A DNA stretch of 60,063 bases. Origin: Actinomycetales bacterium (GTDB lineage: Bacteria > Actinomycetota > Actinomycetes > Actinomycetales > Microbacteriaceae). Every line of letters begins with the position of its first letter. Within the stretch, counting starts at the first letter, position 1. A program made the translations under genes and the position numbers. Below, in pieces: positions 35,550-43,962 of the stretch. The notes beneath the pieces are model-generated. The model did not search any database, was not told the DNA's origin, and was given only the letters and a program-made list of their open reading frames with translations. The stretch is taken from NCBI GenBank assembly GCA_015654575.1, contig JAATGR010000251.1:1-60063 (forward strand), given 5' to 3'.

Positions 35550-36280
35550 GAGAGGGCATCCCCCCAGCGCTCGGCGTCCTGGATGGAGAACGTCCGCGTT
35601 GCCTCCCCGGGCGATGCCTGCGCCACCACACGGAAAACGATGTCGGTGCGCCCGATGGTGACGGTCGAATCGGGGGGGAGCGGCGCCTCGGAGACCCGGC
35701 TGCCGTTCAGTTTGGTTCCGTTCGTGGAGCCGAGGTCGTGCACCATGGCGCGCTCGCCGTCCCACAGGATCTCGACGTGCTTGCGGCTCGTGCCGGCATC
35801 CGGCACGGTGATGTCGGCGTCGCTGCCGCGACCGATGACGGTGCGCGCAGCATGCAGCGGGTGACGTTTGCCGTTGACGTCCAGCACGCCCTGCCAGTGC
35901 ACGCGCCCGCCGCCGGACGTGCGCGAGAGCACTCTGAGCTGGCCGGTGGAGAGCTTGTCGTCCTCGGCCAGCTGGATCGTCAGTGGGCCGGGGAACGAGT
36001 AGCGCTGCGATCGTGCGTGCTTCTGTACCAGCCCGTCGAGCTCGGCGGTCAGCTGGGATCCCAGCGAACGCATGCGGGCCAGGTCGGCGGGCGCGAGGAA
36101 CACGGTGAAGGCGTTGGGCACCAGGATGCGGTCGCGCGAGACGACCGCAGCGTTGGTGTCGAGCTCGCTGCGCAGGGCGGAAGCGATCTCGACCGGTTGG
36201 ATACCGCTACGGAAGGTCTTGGCGAACGCGCCGTTCACGGCGCGTTCGAGACCTCTCTCGAAGCTGTCTAGTAGCCCCAC
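35546..36280 (-). CDS. fhaA: FhaA: DUF3662 plus FHA domain protein
   Basis: 244 residues from GTG 36278-36280, with GAGGAG just upstream. N-terminal DUF3662 domain (LLDSFERGLERAVNGAFAK, VPNAFTVFLAP) and C-terminal FHA domain with IGRGSDADITVPD, TSRKHVEI and LGSTNGTKLNG. In mycobacteria FhaA binds phosphorylated MviN and regulates lipid II export. First gene of the seven-gene minus-strand operon; its promoter lies in 36281-36432, divergent from tRNA-Leu. Confidence 0.94.
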   Translation of the reverse strand: MGLLDSFERGLERAVNGAFAKTFRSGIQPVEIASALRSELDTNAAVVSRDRILVPNAFTVFLAPADLARMRSLGSQLTAELDGLVQKHARSQRYSFPGPLTIQLAEDDKLSTGQLRVLSRTSGGGRVHWQGVLDVNGKRHPLHAARTVIGRGSDADITVPDAGTSRKHVEILWDGERAMVHDLGSTNGTKLNGSRVSEAPLPPDSTVTIGRTDIVFRVVAQASPGEATRTFSIQDAERWGDALS

Positions 36281-36432
36281 ACGACTCCTCAGGCAGGCAG
36301 AACGGTTCGCCCCATCGTAGTTGTCTTGGCTGAATGCGCAGCCAATGCAGCGGATTCGGCGAGTGGGCGGTCGACGGGGGCGTGATATCCTCGGCAGGTT
36401 GCGTTTCGCGACGTCGTTGGACGACGTGATCC

Positions 36433-36516
36433 GCGCGAGTGGCGGAATAGGTAGACGCGCTGGCTTCAGGTGCCAGTGCCCGTAAGGGCGTGGGGGTTCA
36501 AGTCCCCCCTCGCGCA
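36433..36516 (+). tRNA. tRNA-Leu (anticodon CAG)
   Basis: 84 nt. Acceptor arms GCGCGAG (36433-36439) and CTCGCGC (36509-36515) pair fully, with A as discriminator. Anticodon stem CTGGC/GCCAG encloses loop TTCAGGT, anticodon CAG. A long variable arm (CCCGTAAGGG) marks a class II tRNA, and the T arm is GGGGG-TTCAAGT-CCCCC. CCA is not encoded. The promoter probably includes TATCCT at 36386-36391. Confidence 0.97.
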
Positions 36517-36524
36517 CAGCGCGA

Positions 36525-36571
36525 AAACAGCCTCTGACAACGAGTTTCACACTCCGGGTCAGGGGCTGTTT
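36525..36571 (+). terminator. Terminator hairpin after tRNA-Leu
   Basis: AAACAGCCTCTGAC (36525-36538) pairs with GTCAGGGGCTGTTT (36558-36571) with one G-T pair, across a 19-nt loop, beginning 9 nt after the tRNA. Its right arm runs into the parS-like sequence. Confidence 0.65.
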
Positions 36572-36582
36572 CACGTGAAGGC
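36567..36582. promoter_or_regulatory. parS-like ParB-binding site
   Basis: TGTTTCACGTGAAGGC matches the parS consensus TGTTTCACGTGAAACA at 13 of 16 positions, with the central TTTCACGTGAA intact. Located just downstream of tRNA-Leu in ori-proximal DNA, where parS sites occur in actinobacteria. Confidence 0.6.
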
Positions 36583-36717
36583 GCAGGGGGACTCGGCGCA
36601 TCTCCATGTTGGTGCGGCCGGGCATTCGGGGTGCGGTCGATCTGCCTGAGTTATGAACGGGGCGCGGTGCAAAGAACGCAGGTGAATCCGTCAGCGTATG
36701 CGGAGCGACCGGAGAAG

Positions 36718-36867
36718 ATGCGGGCGGGTGACCCTGTCATGCGCGTCCGTGCCGCGGAGCGGCACTTGGCCGGAGAACGTCCCGTTCTGCGGCCACTCGT
36801 CGTCGATCTGCTCGTCGCCATGGGGATGCCGCTCGCCCAGGCGCAGGCCGGGTTGCGCGAACGCTGA
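36718..36867 (+). CDS. Possible small protein, 49 residues
   Basis: A frame from ATG 36718 to TGA 36867 encodes an Arg/Leu-rich peptide with AERHLAGERPVLRPLVVDLL. Third-position GC is high and the stretch 36572-36900 has no other candidate gene. No ribosome site is strong and no family is recognised, so it may be chance. Confidence 0.25.
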   Translation: MRAGDPVMRVRAAERHLAGERPVLRPLVVDLLVAMGMPLAQAQAGLRER

Positions 36868-36900
36868 TCCTGTCTCGGCGGCGTCGGGACGCCGAACGGC

Positions 36901-37806
36901 TCAGCTGACGAGCTGCGGGCCGGCACCGAGAAGCGCTGCCCCGACGGCGGCCGCCGAGGTCCCCGAGGGCAGCAGCCGGACCCGGCTCGTGGCGTCGAGT
37001 GAAGCGAAGAAGGCGGAGCTGCGCCCCCAGTCCTCAAGCGTGTCCTGGATGGGGACGAGCAGGCGCTCGCCGAGCCGGCTGAGCCCGCCGCCGATCACGA
37101 CCGTCTCGACATCGGCGGTAAGCAGCAGGATGCGGATCGCGGCGCAGATGCCACTGACGAACCGGTCTCGGATCGCGACGGCTTCGGGATCGGCGGCGTC
37201 GGCTCGGTCGAACAGCTCGACCGATGGCAGCGGGCTCTTGCTCGGCCACAGCCGTGCCAGTCCGGATCCCGACGCGACGGTCTCGAGGCAACCGCGCTGG
37301 CCGCACGGACAGGCCAAGCCGTTCGGGTCGACGGGGATGTGACCGATCTCTCCGGCGACACCATGGGCGCCGCGCCACGGTCGGCCGTCGACGACGATGC
37401 CGGCGGCGAGCCCGGTGCCGAGGTTCAGGTAGGCAGCTGAGTCCTGCAGGTGAAGCAGGTGCCACGCGCCGACCGCTGCGGCGTTCACGTCGTTCTCGAC
37501 CCGGGTCGTCACGCCGATCCGTCGCGTCAACTCGGCGGTGATGTCGAGCTCGGTGATGCCGAGGTTCACCGCGTGGCGGACGCGTCCGGTGGCCGCATCG
37601 ACGACGCCGGGGATGCCGATCCCAAGATGCTCGATCGGCGATGCACCGGTGCGTTCGAGGAGTTCACGGATGATCGCCTCGGTGATCTCGAGCACGGCAT
37701 CGTTGCCGTAGCCGGTCGGCCGACGCAGACGCTGCTCGATCTCGAGGGAGGTGCCGAGAGCTACCGCCTCGATCTTCGTGCCTCCGATGTCGAGTCCGAT
37801 CCTCAC
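36901..37806 (-). CDS. nagK: ROK-family sugar kinase, probably N-acetylglucosamine kinase
   Basis: 301 residues. Phosphate-binding LDIGGTKIEAVAL, catalytic Asp in ENDVNAAAVGAWH, GEIGHIPVD and the ROK zinc motif CPCGQRGCLET. No HTH, so it is an enzyme and not a repressor. Its place in a GlcNAc/chitin locus with nagA and nagB suggests phosphorylation of GlcNAc released by the GH20 enzymes; glucose or another hexose remains possible. A palindromic TTAGTAAA site lies 71 bp upstream. Confidence 0.85.
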   Translation of the reverse strand: MRIGLDIGGTKIEAVALGTSLEIEQRLRRPTGYGNDAVLEITEAIIRELLERTGASPIEHLGIGIPGVVDAATGRVRHAVNLGITELDITAELTRRIGVTTRVENDVNAAAVGAWHLLHLQDSAAYLNLGTGLAAGIVVDGRPWRGAHGVAGEIGHIPVDPNGLACPCGQRGCLETVASGSGLARLWPSKSPLPSVELFDRADAADPEAVAIRDRFVSGICAAIRILLLTADVETVVIGGGLSRLGERLLVPIQDTLEDWGRSSAFFASLDATSRVRLLPSGTSAAAVGAALLGAGPQLVS

Positions 37807-37876
37807 GGGGAGCTCCTTGATTCGATGCGGAAGGCCGGCCGCGGGTGTGCGATGCTGCCGGCCGCGACGTACCTAG

Positions 37877-37893
37877 TTAGTAAACTTTACAAA
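37877..37893. promoter_or_regulatory. Putative ROK operator, site A
   Basis: TTAGTAAACTTTACAAA is a 17-bp dyad around a central C (arms TTAGTAAA and TTTACAAA, one mismatch), 71 bp before the kinase start. It is the most symmetric member of the motif seen at five promoters of this locus. Confidence 0.6.
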
Positions 37894-37989
37894 TGCACGC
37901 TTTGGCAAGCTCGCGTGTCTAGATCGGCGGCTCCGCCGCTCGCCTCGGTGCATTCCTCACGGCGGCTCGTGCCGCCATGGCGGCCGGTT

Positions 37990-39297
37990 TCAGTCCTGAT
38001 CCGGCAGCCGGAACGGGTTGGAGTTCATCAGCGCGAGTGCGGTCCAGGCGGTGGCGCCGGTGTGCAGGCTCGCGTAGTACAGGTCCCCGTAGCCGGTGTC
38101 GAGCCCGTCGCTCGATGCCGCGACGATGCCGCGCTTGTCGCCGTTCTCCTCGCGGAGCTGGGCCGTCTGCAGGTCGGCGAAGAGCTCGCCGACACGGGCC
38201 GCGTCGCCGGCCGCGTCGCGCACGCGAAGGGCGAGCGCGAGGTGCGCGGTGCCCTCGAACCAGACCTTGCTCAGGTCGGTGTTGCTGTAGGTGATTCCGG
38301 AGTACGGTCCATCCGTCGTGGCGAGGGTCTGGTTGAGCCAGCTGACGCTGCGCGTATAGCGGTCGTCCCTCGTGGCCAGATAGGCCCACGCCTGCACGTC
38401 CCCGGGGATCGGATAGTAATTCGTGGTGCTGGAGTCTTCGGCGGTGCCCGTCCACAGATATCCGTCGTCGGCCTGCATCGCTGCGACGAACGAAGCGGCG
38501 ACCTCGGCGCGCTGGTTCCAGACGTCGTCGCCGGTTATCAGCGCGAGTTGCGTGAAGAAGGCGGTGATGTCGATGTTGTGCTCGGTGGCTTTGAAGGCGT
38601 AGGGGTTGTCGTCGCCATCGCGGCCGCCGCGATAGCCGTAGGGCGTGACAGTGGTGTCTGCGGTGTGCGTCTGCAGCCACTGCGCCAGCAGCAGCGCGCC
38701 GTCGAGGAAGTCCTGATCCCCGGTGGTTCGGTACAGGCGCAGATACGCGAGCCCGACCCAGGCCTGGTTGCCGCTGTTCGCCGCCGGTGAGCCGATGTCG
38801 GGTGCGAACGCGGGATTGACCGGGAAACTGTCCGGCTGGTACGAGGCGCGCGTGCGGCCGTCGCCGATCGGATCGCGGTCCTGGAGGCTGCGCAGCGCTT
38901 TGCCGAGCGCGACGGCGCGCTCCACATCGGCCGACTGGCCACGGGCGAGGTAGGCGAGGATGACGAGCGCGTCGTCGTAGGCGAAGGAGGAGAGGAAGTC
39001 GAAGGTCGCGGTGCTGAAGTAGCCGCCCTGGTAGCTCCGCGGCAGTCGCATGTCGGTACCGCTGCCGTACATGTCCATCCTGGTGTCGAGGAACTCGTAG
39101 ACGCGCTGCCGGGCGAGGGAGAAGGCCCAGAAGTTCGAGGTCGACGGCGTCGTCAGGGTGGTGCCGGCTGCGGCGGCGCCGCTGCCGAACAACACGGCGC
39201 CGGCTGCGACGGCACCGCCGACGAGGAACCCGCGTCGGCTGAAGCCTGCCCGGGTCCGCTGCGATCCCGGGCCCGACTGTGCGGGGGTGGAGGCCAC
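37990..39297 (-). CDS. Tat-exported helical-barrel protein, function unknown
   Basis: 435 residues. N-terminal twin-arginine signal SRRGFLVGGAVAAGAVLF with an Ala-rich cleavage region near residue 45. The mature part has repeated helix pairs with aromatic ends (FDFLSSFAYDDALVILAYLA, NQAWVGLAYLRLY, EHNIDITAFFTQLA, VWFEGTAHLALALR), the pattern of an (alpha/alpha)6 six-hairpin glycosidase or lyase. No family could be named with confidence. Divergent from the LARTG surface-protein gene and inside the GlcNAc locus, so a role in extracellular glycan breakdown is plausible. Confidence 0.8.
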   Translation of the reverse strand: MASTPAQSGPGSQRTRAGFSRRGFLVGGAVAAGAVLFGSGAAAAGTTLTTPSTSNFWAFSLARQRVYEFLDTRMDMYGSGTDMRLPRSYQGGYFSTATFDFLSSFAYDDALVILAYLARGQSADVERAVALGKALRSLQDRDPIGDGRTRASYQPDSFPVNPAFAPDIGSPAANSGNQAWVGLAYLRLYRTTGDQDFLDGALLLAQWLQTHTADTTVTPYGYRGGRDGDDNPYAFKATEHNIDITAFFTQLALITGDDVWNQRAEVAASFVAAMQADDGYLWTGTAEDSSTTNYYPIPGDVQAWAYLATRDDRYTRSVSWLNQTLATTDGPYSGITYSNTDLSKVWFEGTAHLALALRVRDAAGDAARVGELFADLQTAQLREENGDKRGIVAASSDGLDTGYGDLYYASLHTGATAWTALALMNSNPFRLPDQD

Positions 39298-39349
39298 CGG
39301 ATCTCCTGTCGTCGCGGCTTCAGCGCCGCGTTCGCGTGCACCGTGGTGG

Positions 39350-39366
39350 TTAGTGAACCATGCAAA
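39350..39366. promoter_or_regulatory. Putative ROK operator, site B
   Basis: TTAGTGAACCATGCAAA matches site A at 13 of 17 positions and continues to CTAA, giving outer arms TTAGT and ACTAA. Located 52 bp upstream of the Tat-exported protein gene in the divergent promoter region. Confidence 0.5.
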
Positions 39367-39428
39367 CTAAATCGCGTCAACGATGATTAAAGCGATGGCT
39401 GAGACTTGACTTTCGATTTGTGATCACT

Positions 39429-39437
39429 CTTTACTAT
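39429..39437. promoter_or_regulatory. Putative ROK operator half-site, site E
   Basis: The reverse strand reads ATAGTAAAG, close to the TTAGTAAAG core of site C. It stands 16 bp upstream of the frameshifted surface-protein gene. Weak alone; supported by recurrence in the locus. Confidence 0.35.
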
Positions 39438-39452
39438 CGGGATGAGGACCAC

Positions 39453-40573
39453 ATGACGAAGATGGCGGCGGGCGTGGCGATTGTCATCGGGGTCGTCCTC
39501 AGCAGTGCGGCGAGCATGCCGGCCCAGGCCGCCGAGTCTTGCGTGGCCGGCTGTACGGTCAGCTTCGCTGCCGGCTCAGCGACCTGGACGGCGCCGTCGG
39601 ACCTCGCCGACCTTCGGGTGACCGTCGCGGCCGGGGCCGGTGGGGAGAACCTCTACCGCACGACGACGATCCCCGACGGCTCGACGAGCGTCAACCTGGC
39701 GAGCAGCGGTGGCGCCGGCGGCGAGGTCACCGTCGATCTGGGCGCGGACTATGCAGGGACGACACTGCAGTTGCTCGTCGGCGCGAAGGGTGTGGCGACC
39801 GAGGCTGCGGATCAGGCTGCGCCCGGCGGTGGCGGCAGCTATCTCGCCGCGGATGGCCGCTTACTGGTCGTCGCCGGTGGCGGTGGTGGCGAGGGCTACG
39901 CGTACCAGCTCGTCGCCGACGGCGGTGACATCGTGCCGGTCTCGGGCACGCAGCAGGGCGGTGCCGGTGGCTTCTCGGGGTCCAGCCCGGACGGTGGCGA
40001 CGGCATCTCCCTCCTCGGCGGCGCTGGTCCGGGTGCGGTGGGCGCGCAGCCGGGTGCTGCGACGCCGAACTCGGCGACGCAGGCACATCGACGTCGGTCT
40101 CGGCGGATGGCGTGATCAGCCCGGGCGTCGGTGGCGCCGCGGCCTCGTTCGAGGGATTTCCGGTCGCCGCCGGCGGTGGCGGCTATGCCGGCGGCGGCGG
40201 TGGAAGTGCCGCCGTGCTCGACGCCGCGGACGGGACCGGCGCCATGGACGCGGCGGCTGGCGGCGGCGGCTCCGGCTATCTGGCCGACGGGCTCACCGCG
40301 ACGGCGACCGCGCCGAACGCGGGCGACGGGTTCGTCACGATCGTCTACACCACGCAGGATTCGGCGGTCTCGGCGGGCGACTCCAGCGCTGCTGCGGTCT
40401 CCAGCGGAGGTGACTCCGGGCAGACGCATGCCCAGGCGCTGCAGGATTCCTTGGCTCGCACCGGAGCCGCGGTCGCTCCGTGGTTCGTCGTTGTCGCTGG
40501 CGTCGTGATCGCCCTCGGGGCCGCCCTGGTGGCGTTGCGTCGCCGCGGCAGGAGGCCGGACCGGGCCGAATGA
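39453..40573 (+). pseudogene. Gly-rich LARTG surface protein, split by a frameshift
   Basis: ATG 39453 with GAGGA upstream starts a secreted protein with a signal peptide ending AAQA-like (SMPAQAAES) and a Gly/Ala-rich beta region. The frame ends at TGA 40113-40115, but the adjacent frame continues from about 40073 as SADGVISPGVGGAAASFEGF to 40573 and finishes with LARTG, a membrane helix and RRRGRR, a class E sortase signal. One missing base around 40071-40075 (AACTC|GGCGAC) would join NS to GDAG and restore about 374 residues. No slippery heptamer is seen. It may be a real disruption, a phase-variable state or a sequence error. Confidence 0.75.
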
Positions 40574-40624
40574 CGCTCGGCGGCTCGGCCTGATCATCGT
40601 GCCGAGGGCCGGGCCGCCGGACGC

Positions 40625-42271
40625 TCAGGCGATGTTCGCGGTAATGGCGGCGAGGTGCGCCGCGGCCGCTTCGCGCGTCTCGGGGCGACCCGGCACGCCG
40701 GGTCGACGTTGCCATGGGCGAGGGCCGTCGGCACGGCGGTATTCCACGCCGGCGGCGTCCAGACGGGCGAGGTGTGTGGTCAGGCGGGGGACGAATTCCG
40801 CGTAGTCCCGAGGTCCGGCGGTCCACAGCGCCTCTGCGATGGCGGCGAGGCGGGGGAAGAGGAGGTAGTCGAGCGTGCGGGGGGAATCGACGTGTTCGGT
40901 CCACAGGTTGGCCTGGCCGCCGAGCACGTGCGTGGCCTCGGCTTCGGTGAGGGCCGCGGGGACCGGGTCGAAGGTGTAGGCGTCGGCCACGGTAGTCACG
41001 GTGGCGACGGGGATGGGTTCGTCGGGGCTGTCAGACTGCCGGTAGTCGAGGTAGACGGTGTCTTCCGGGCAGGAGATCACGTCGTGTCCGGCTCGCGCCG
41101 CGTTGATCGCGCCGGTCCACCCCCGCCAGGAGAGCACGGTCGCGCCGGCGGCGAGACCGCCCTCGAGGATCTCGTCCCAGCCGAGCAGGCGGCGCCCGGC
41201 GGCCGTGAGGTGCTTGTCCATTCGGGTGATGATCCAGCTCTGGAGCGCCTCCTCGTCGGCGAGGCCGAGCTCGCGCATCCGTGCCTGGGTGCCGGCGTCT
41301 TCCTGCCATTGCTCTTTCGGGCACTCGTCGCCGCCGACGCCGATGTAGGGCGAGTCGAAGAGTTCGATCACCTCGTCGAAGACGTGCTCGAAGAACTCGA
41401 TCGTCGACTCCGCCGCGTTGATGACGGTCGGGTTGATGCCCCATTCGGTCCACGGGGTGCTCGGCGCTCCGGGCAGGCCGAGCTCCGGGTAGGCGGCGAT
41501 CGCCGCCTGGGTGTGCCCGGGCAGTTCGATCTCCGGCACGACGAGGATGCCCCGGGCTGCCGCGTACGCGATGATCTCGCGAATGTCGTCCTGGGTGTAG
41601 TAGCCGCCGTGGGGTCGGCCGTCGCGGGTTGCCGTCGTACCGGCTCCCACCTGTGACTCCGGTCGCCATCCGCCGACCTCGGCGAGTCTGGGGTAGCGAC
41701 GGATCTCGAGTCGCCAGCCCTGATCGTCAGTGAGGTGCAGGTGCAGGGTGTTGAGCCGGTGCATCGCCATCAGGTCGAGCAGGCGCAGGATCTCCCTCGG
41801 AGGCAGGAAATGTCGGGCTACGTCGAGCATGAGCCCGCGCCACGCGAATCGCGGGGCGTCGACGACGCTCGCCGCAGCGGCCGCCCAGGTCACGTCGGCG
41901 ACAGGGGCGTGCCGGTAGACGGCCGGAGGCAGCGCCTGCAGGAACGTCTGGCCGGCCCACTGCGCGCCGCGCTCGGTGGCGGCGGCGATCTGCACTCCGG
42001 TCGGCGTGATATCCAGTCGGTACGCCTCAACGTCGAGCAGCGGGTCCAACTCGAAGCGGATTGTCGGCGCCGACCCGTCGTCGCGCGCCACGGTGCCGAC
42101 CTCGACGGGCAGTGCGAATCCGGTGGGGCGGCGCAGGGCCTCCTGCAGCCGGAGCGCGGGCTGCAGGAGGGCGGGTGGTGTCGAGATCGAGGTGGCGGGC
42201 GTGAGCGCGAACGTGCCGTCCACCGTCTCGAGTTGGCTTGGGCGGGGTACGAAGGAGGTCACAGGCTCCAT
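40625..42271 (-). CDS. Beta-N-acetylhexosaminidase, GH20, full-length
   Basis: 548 residues from ATG 42269-42271 (GTG 42275-42277 is possible). N-terminal GH20b-like domain (about 1-140), then the catalytic barrel beginning PRFAWRGLMLDVARHF, with HLTDDQGWRLEI and the catalytic pair D315-E316 in GVGGDECPKEQW. No signal peptide, so it should act in the cytoplasm on imported chitobiose or other beta-GlcNAc glycosides. Divergent from the sugar-binding protein gene, with a shared regulatory region. Confidence 0.93.
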   Translation of the reverse strand: MEPVTSFVPRPSQLETVDGTFALTPATSISTPPALLQPALRLQEALRRPTGFALPVEVGTVARDDGSAPTIRFELDPLLDVEAYRLDITPTGVQIAAATERGAQWAGQTFLQALPPAVYRHAPVADVTWAAAAASVVDAPRFAWRGLMLDVARHFLPPREILRLLDLMAMHRLNTLHLHLTDDQGWRLEIRRYPRLAEVGGWRPESQVGAGTTATRDGRPHGGYYTQDDIREIIAYAAARGILVVPEIELPGHTQAAIAAYPELGLPGAPSTPWTEWGINPTVINAAESTIEFFEHVFDEVIELFDSPYIGVGGDECPKEQWQEDAGTQARMRELGLADEEALQSWIITRMDKHLTAAGRRLLGWDEILEGGLAAGATVLSWRGWTGAINAARAGHDVISCPEDTVYLDYRQSDSPDEPIPVATVTTVADAYTFDPVPAALTEAEATHVLGGQANLWTEHVDSPRTLDYLLFPRLAAIAEALWTAGPRDYAEFVPRLTTHLARLDAAGVEYRRADGPRPWQRRPGVPGRPETREAAAAHLAAITANIA

Positions 42272-42380
42272 CTTCACTTTCTCGGCGGTGCCGCCGGGGT
42301 CCGCGGGTGCGGTATCTGCCGGCCTACGCTCGGGGTGTTCTATTTCGGCTGGGTTACGAATTGGCTCGGTGGTTGATTTT

Positions 42381-42406
42381 TGTTTGGAAGCAATCTTTAC
42401 TAAACA
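42381..42406. promoter_or_regulatory. Putative ROK operator, site C
   Basis: TTTACTAAA at 42396-42404 is the reverse complement of TTTAGTAAA. The wider region runs TGTTT to AAACA (42381-42406) as outer inverted arms. It lies between the divergent hexosaminidase and importer genes and could repress both. Confidence 0.5.
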
Positions 42407-42536
42407 TCACGGGTTCCCGCAACGAGGTGAACGAGCCCGCGGCACGAAAGTGCGGCACACGTTGGCCGTTGGGCCGGGAACCTTTCTTACATCAGATACC
42501 TGTCACGCACCGCCCCATCACAAAGGAGAACCAGCA

Positions 42537-43871
42537 GTGGCTACCAAGAAGATTGCGATCGCGGCCTCCATCGGCGTCGCCGCGGCGCTCGCCCTGAGCG
42601 CATGCTCCGGCAGCACGAGCGACAGCGCCGGTACCGACGGGAGCGGCAGCAGCGCGACCGTGCCCGCTGTCGACGGGGCGGGCAAGACCATCACCGTGTG
42701 GGTCATGCAAGACGACTACCAGGACGCCACCATCCAGGCGATCAACGACGAGTTCACCAAGGAGACCGGCGCGGAGGTCGACGTCCAGGTGCAGGTGTGG
42801 GACGGCATCGCGACGAAGGTGACCACGGCACTCGCCACGAGCACCCCGCCGGACATCATCGACGTCGGCAACACGCAGGTGGCCGGCTACGCCGCGAACG
42901 GCGGTCTGCTCGACCTCACCTCGTACCAGGATGACCTCGCGCAGGGCCAGACCTGGCTCGACGGACTTGTCGACCCGGCGACCGTCGATGGCAGCCTCTA
43001 CGCCGTTCCCGGCTTCGCCGGCGCCCGCTCGGTCATCTACAACAAGACGATGTGGGCCGCGGCCGGCATCACCACCGCGCCGACCACCTACGAGGAGCTC
43101 ACCGCCGACCTCGACGCGGTCAAGGCGGCGAACGCCTCGACCTCGGACTTCTCGGCCTTCTACCTCCCCGGCGAGTACTGGTACGCCGGCCTGCAGTTCG
43201 TGTGGGACGCCGGCGGCGAGATCGCGACCGACGATGACGGCACCTGGACCTCCGGCTTCAGCAGCGCCGAGGCACAGCAGGGCCTCGCCGACTTCCAGGA
43301 GTTCCAGAACGCCTACTCCAGTGCGGCGTCGCAGAGTCTGAACACCGCCGAGCCGGATCAGAACCAGATCTTCGCCGATGGTAAGACCTCGGCGATCCTC
43401 AACACGAGCTACGCGAAGATCCTCGCGGATAACCCGAGCCTGACGGAGGATGACCTCGGTACATTCCCGCTCCCCGGCAAGTCCGGCGAGACGCAGCCGG
43501 TCATGCTCGGCGGTTCCGACTGGGCCATCCCGGCGAAGTCGCAGAACTCGGACCTCGCGCTGGTCTGGGCGAAGATCGCCGCGAGCCCCGACATCCAGAA
43601 CGACTGGGTCTATGGCAACGACGGCTGGATCCCGAACAGCCAGGAGGGCATCGAGGCTGCGCAGGCGACCCTGAGCGACCTGGACAAGAGCTTCTTCACC
43701 GCAGCTCTCAACTCCAAGGCGACTCCGGCGAACGCGAACTGGAGCACGATCGAGAGCAACAAGGACCCCGAGGATCTGTTCTCCTCCATCGCCTCCGGCT
43801 CGAAGAGCGTCGCGGATGCGGCCGAGGAGTTCGATGCCGAGGCCGACGAGACTCTGAACACGTCTAACTGA
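42537..43871 (+). CDS. Sugar ABC transporter binding lipoprotein (family 1, DasA-like)
   Basis: 444 residues from GTG 42537 with AAAGGAG upstream. Lipoprotein signal with lipobox ALSAC (Cys about 22). Family 1 sugar-binding fold: KTITVWVMQDDYQDATIQ, TSTPPDIIDVGNTQ, GSLYAVPGFAGARSVIYN and GGSDWAIPAKS. In this GlcNAc locus it probably binds chitobiose, GlcNAc or related oligosaccharides. Followed by two permease genes, separated by a strong hairpin. Confidence 0.92.
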   Translation: MATKKIAIAASIGVAAALALSACSGSTSDSAGTDGSGSSATVPAVDGAGKTITVWVMQDDYQDATIQAINDEFTKETGAEVDVQVQVWDGIATKVTTALATSTPPDIIDVGNTQVAGYAANGGLLDLTSYQDDLAQGQTWLDGLVDPATVDGSLYAVPGFAGARSVIYNKTMWAAAGITTAPTTYEELTADLDAVKAANASTSDFSAFYLPGEYWYAGLQFVWDAGGEIATDDDGTWTSGFSSAEAQQGLADFQEFQNAYSSAASQSLNTAEPDQNQIFADGKTSAILNTSYAKILADNPSLTEDDLGTFPLPGKSGETQPVMLGGSDWAIPAKSQNSDLALVWAKIAASPDIQNDWVYGNDGWIPNSQEGIEAAQATLSDLDKSFFTAALNSKATPANANWSTIESNKDPEDLFSSIASGSKSVADAAEEFDAEADETLNTSN

Positions 43872-43884
43872 ACCCAGGAGAGAG

Positions 43885-43920
43885 AGGGTGCTGCGCGGGC
43901 GAACCGCCGCGCAGCACCCT
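43885..43920 (+). terminator. Intercistronic hairpin after the binding-protein gene
   Basis: AGGGTGCTGCGCGG (43885-43898) pairs perfectly with CCGCGCAGCACCCT (43907-43920), 14 bp with an 8-nt loop, ending in GTCCTCTCCTCC. A partial terminator or mRNA 3' stabiliser would make binding protein more abundant than permeases, as between malE and malF in E. coli. Confidence 0.75.
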
Positions 43921-43962
43921 GTCCTCTCCTCCACCCCCTAGTTCTCGAGGAAAGGCGATTCC

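Noticed and set aside
40060..40085. Programmed -1 frameshifting in the LARTG protein gene
   Set aside because: No slippery heptamer or following pseudoknot could be seen; simple loss of one base is the simpler reading.
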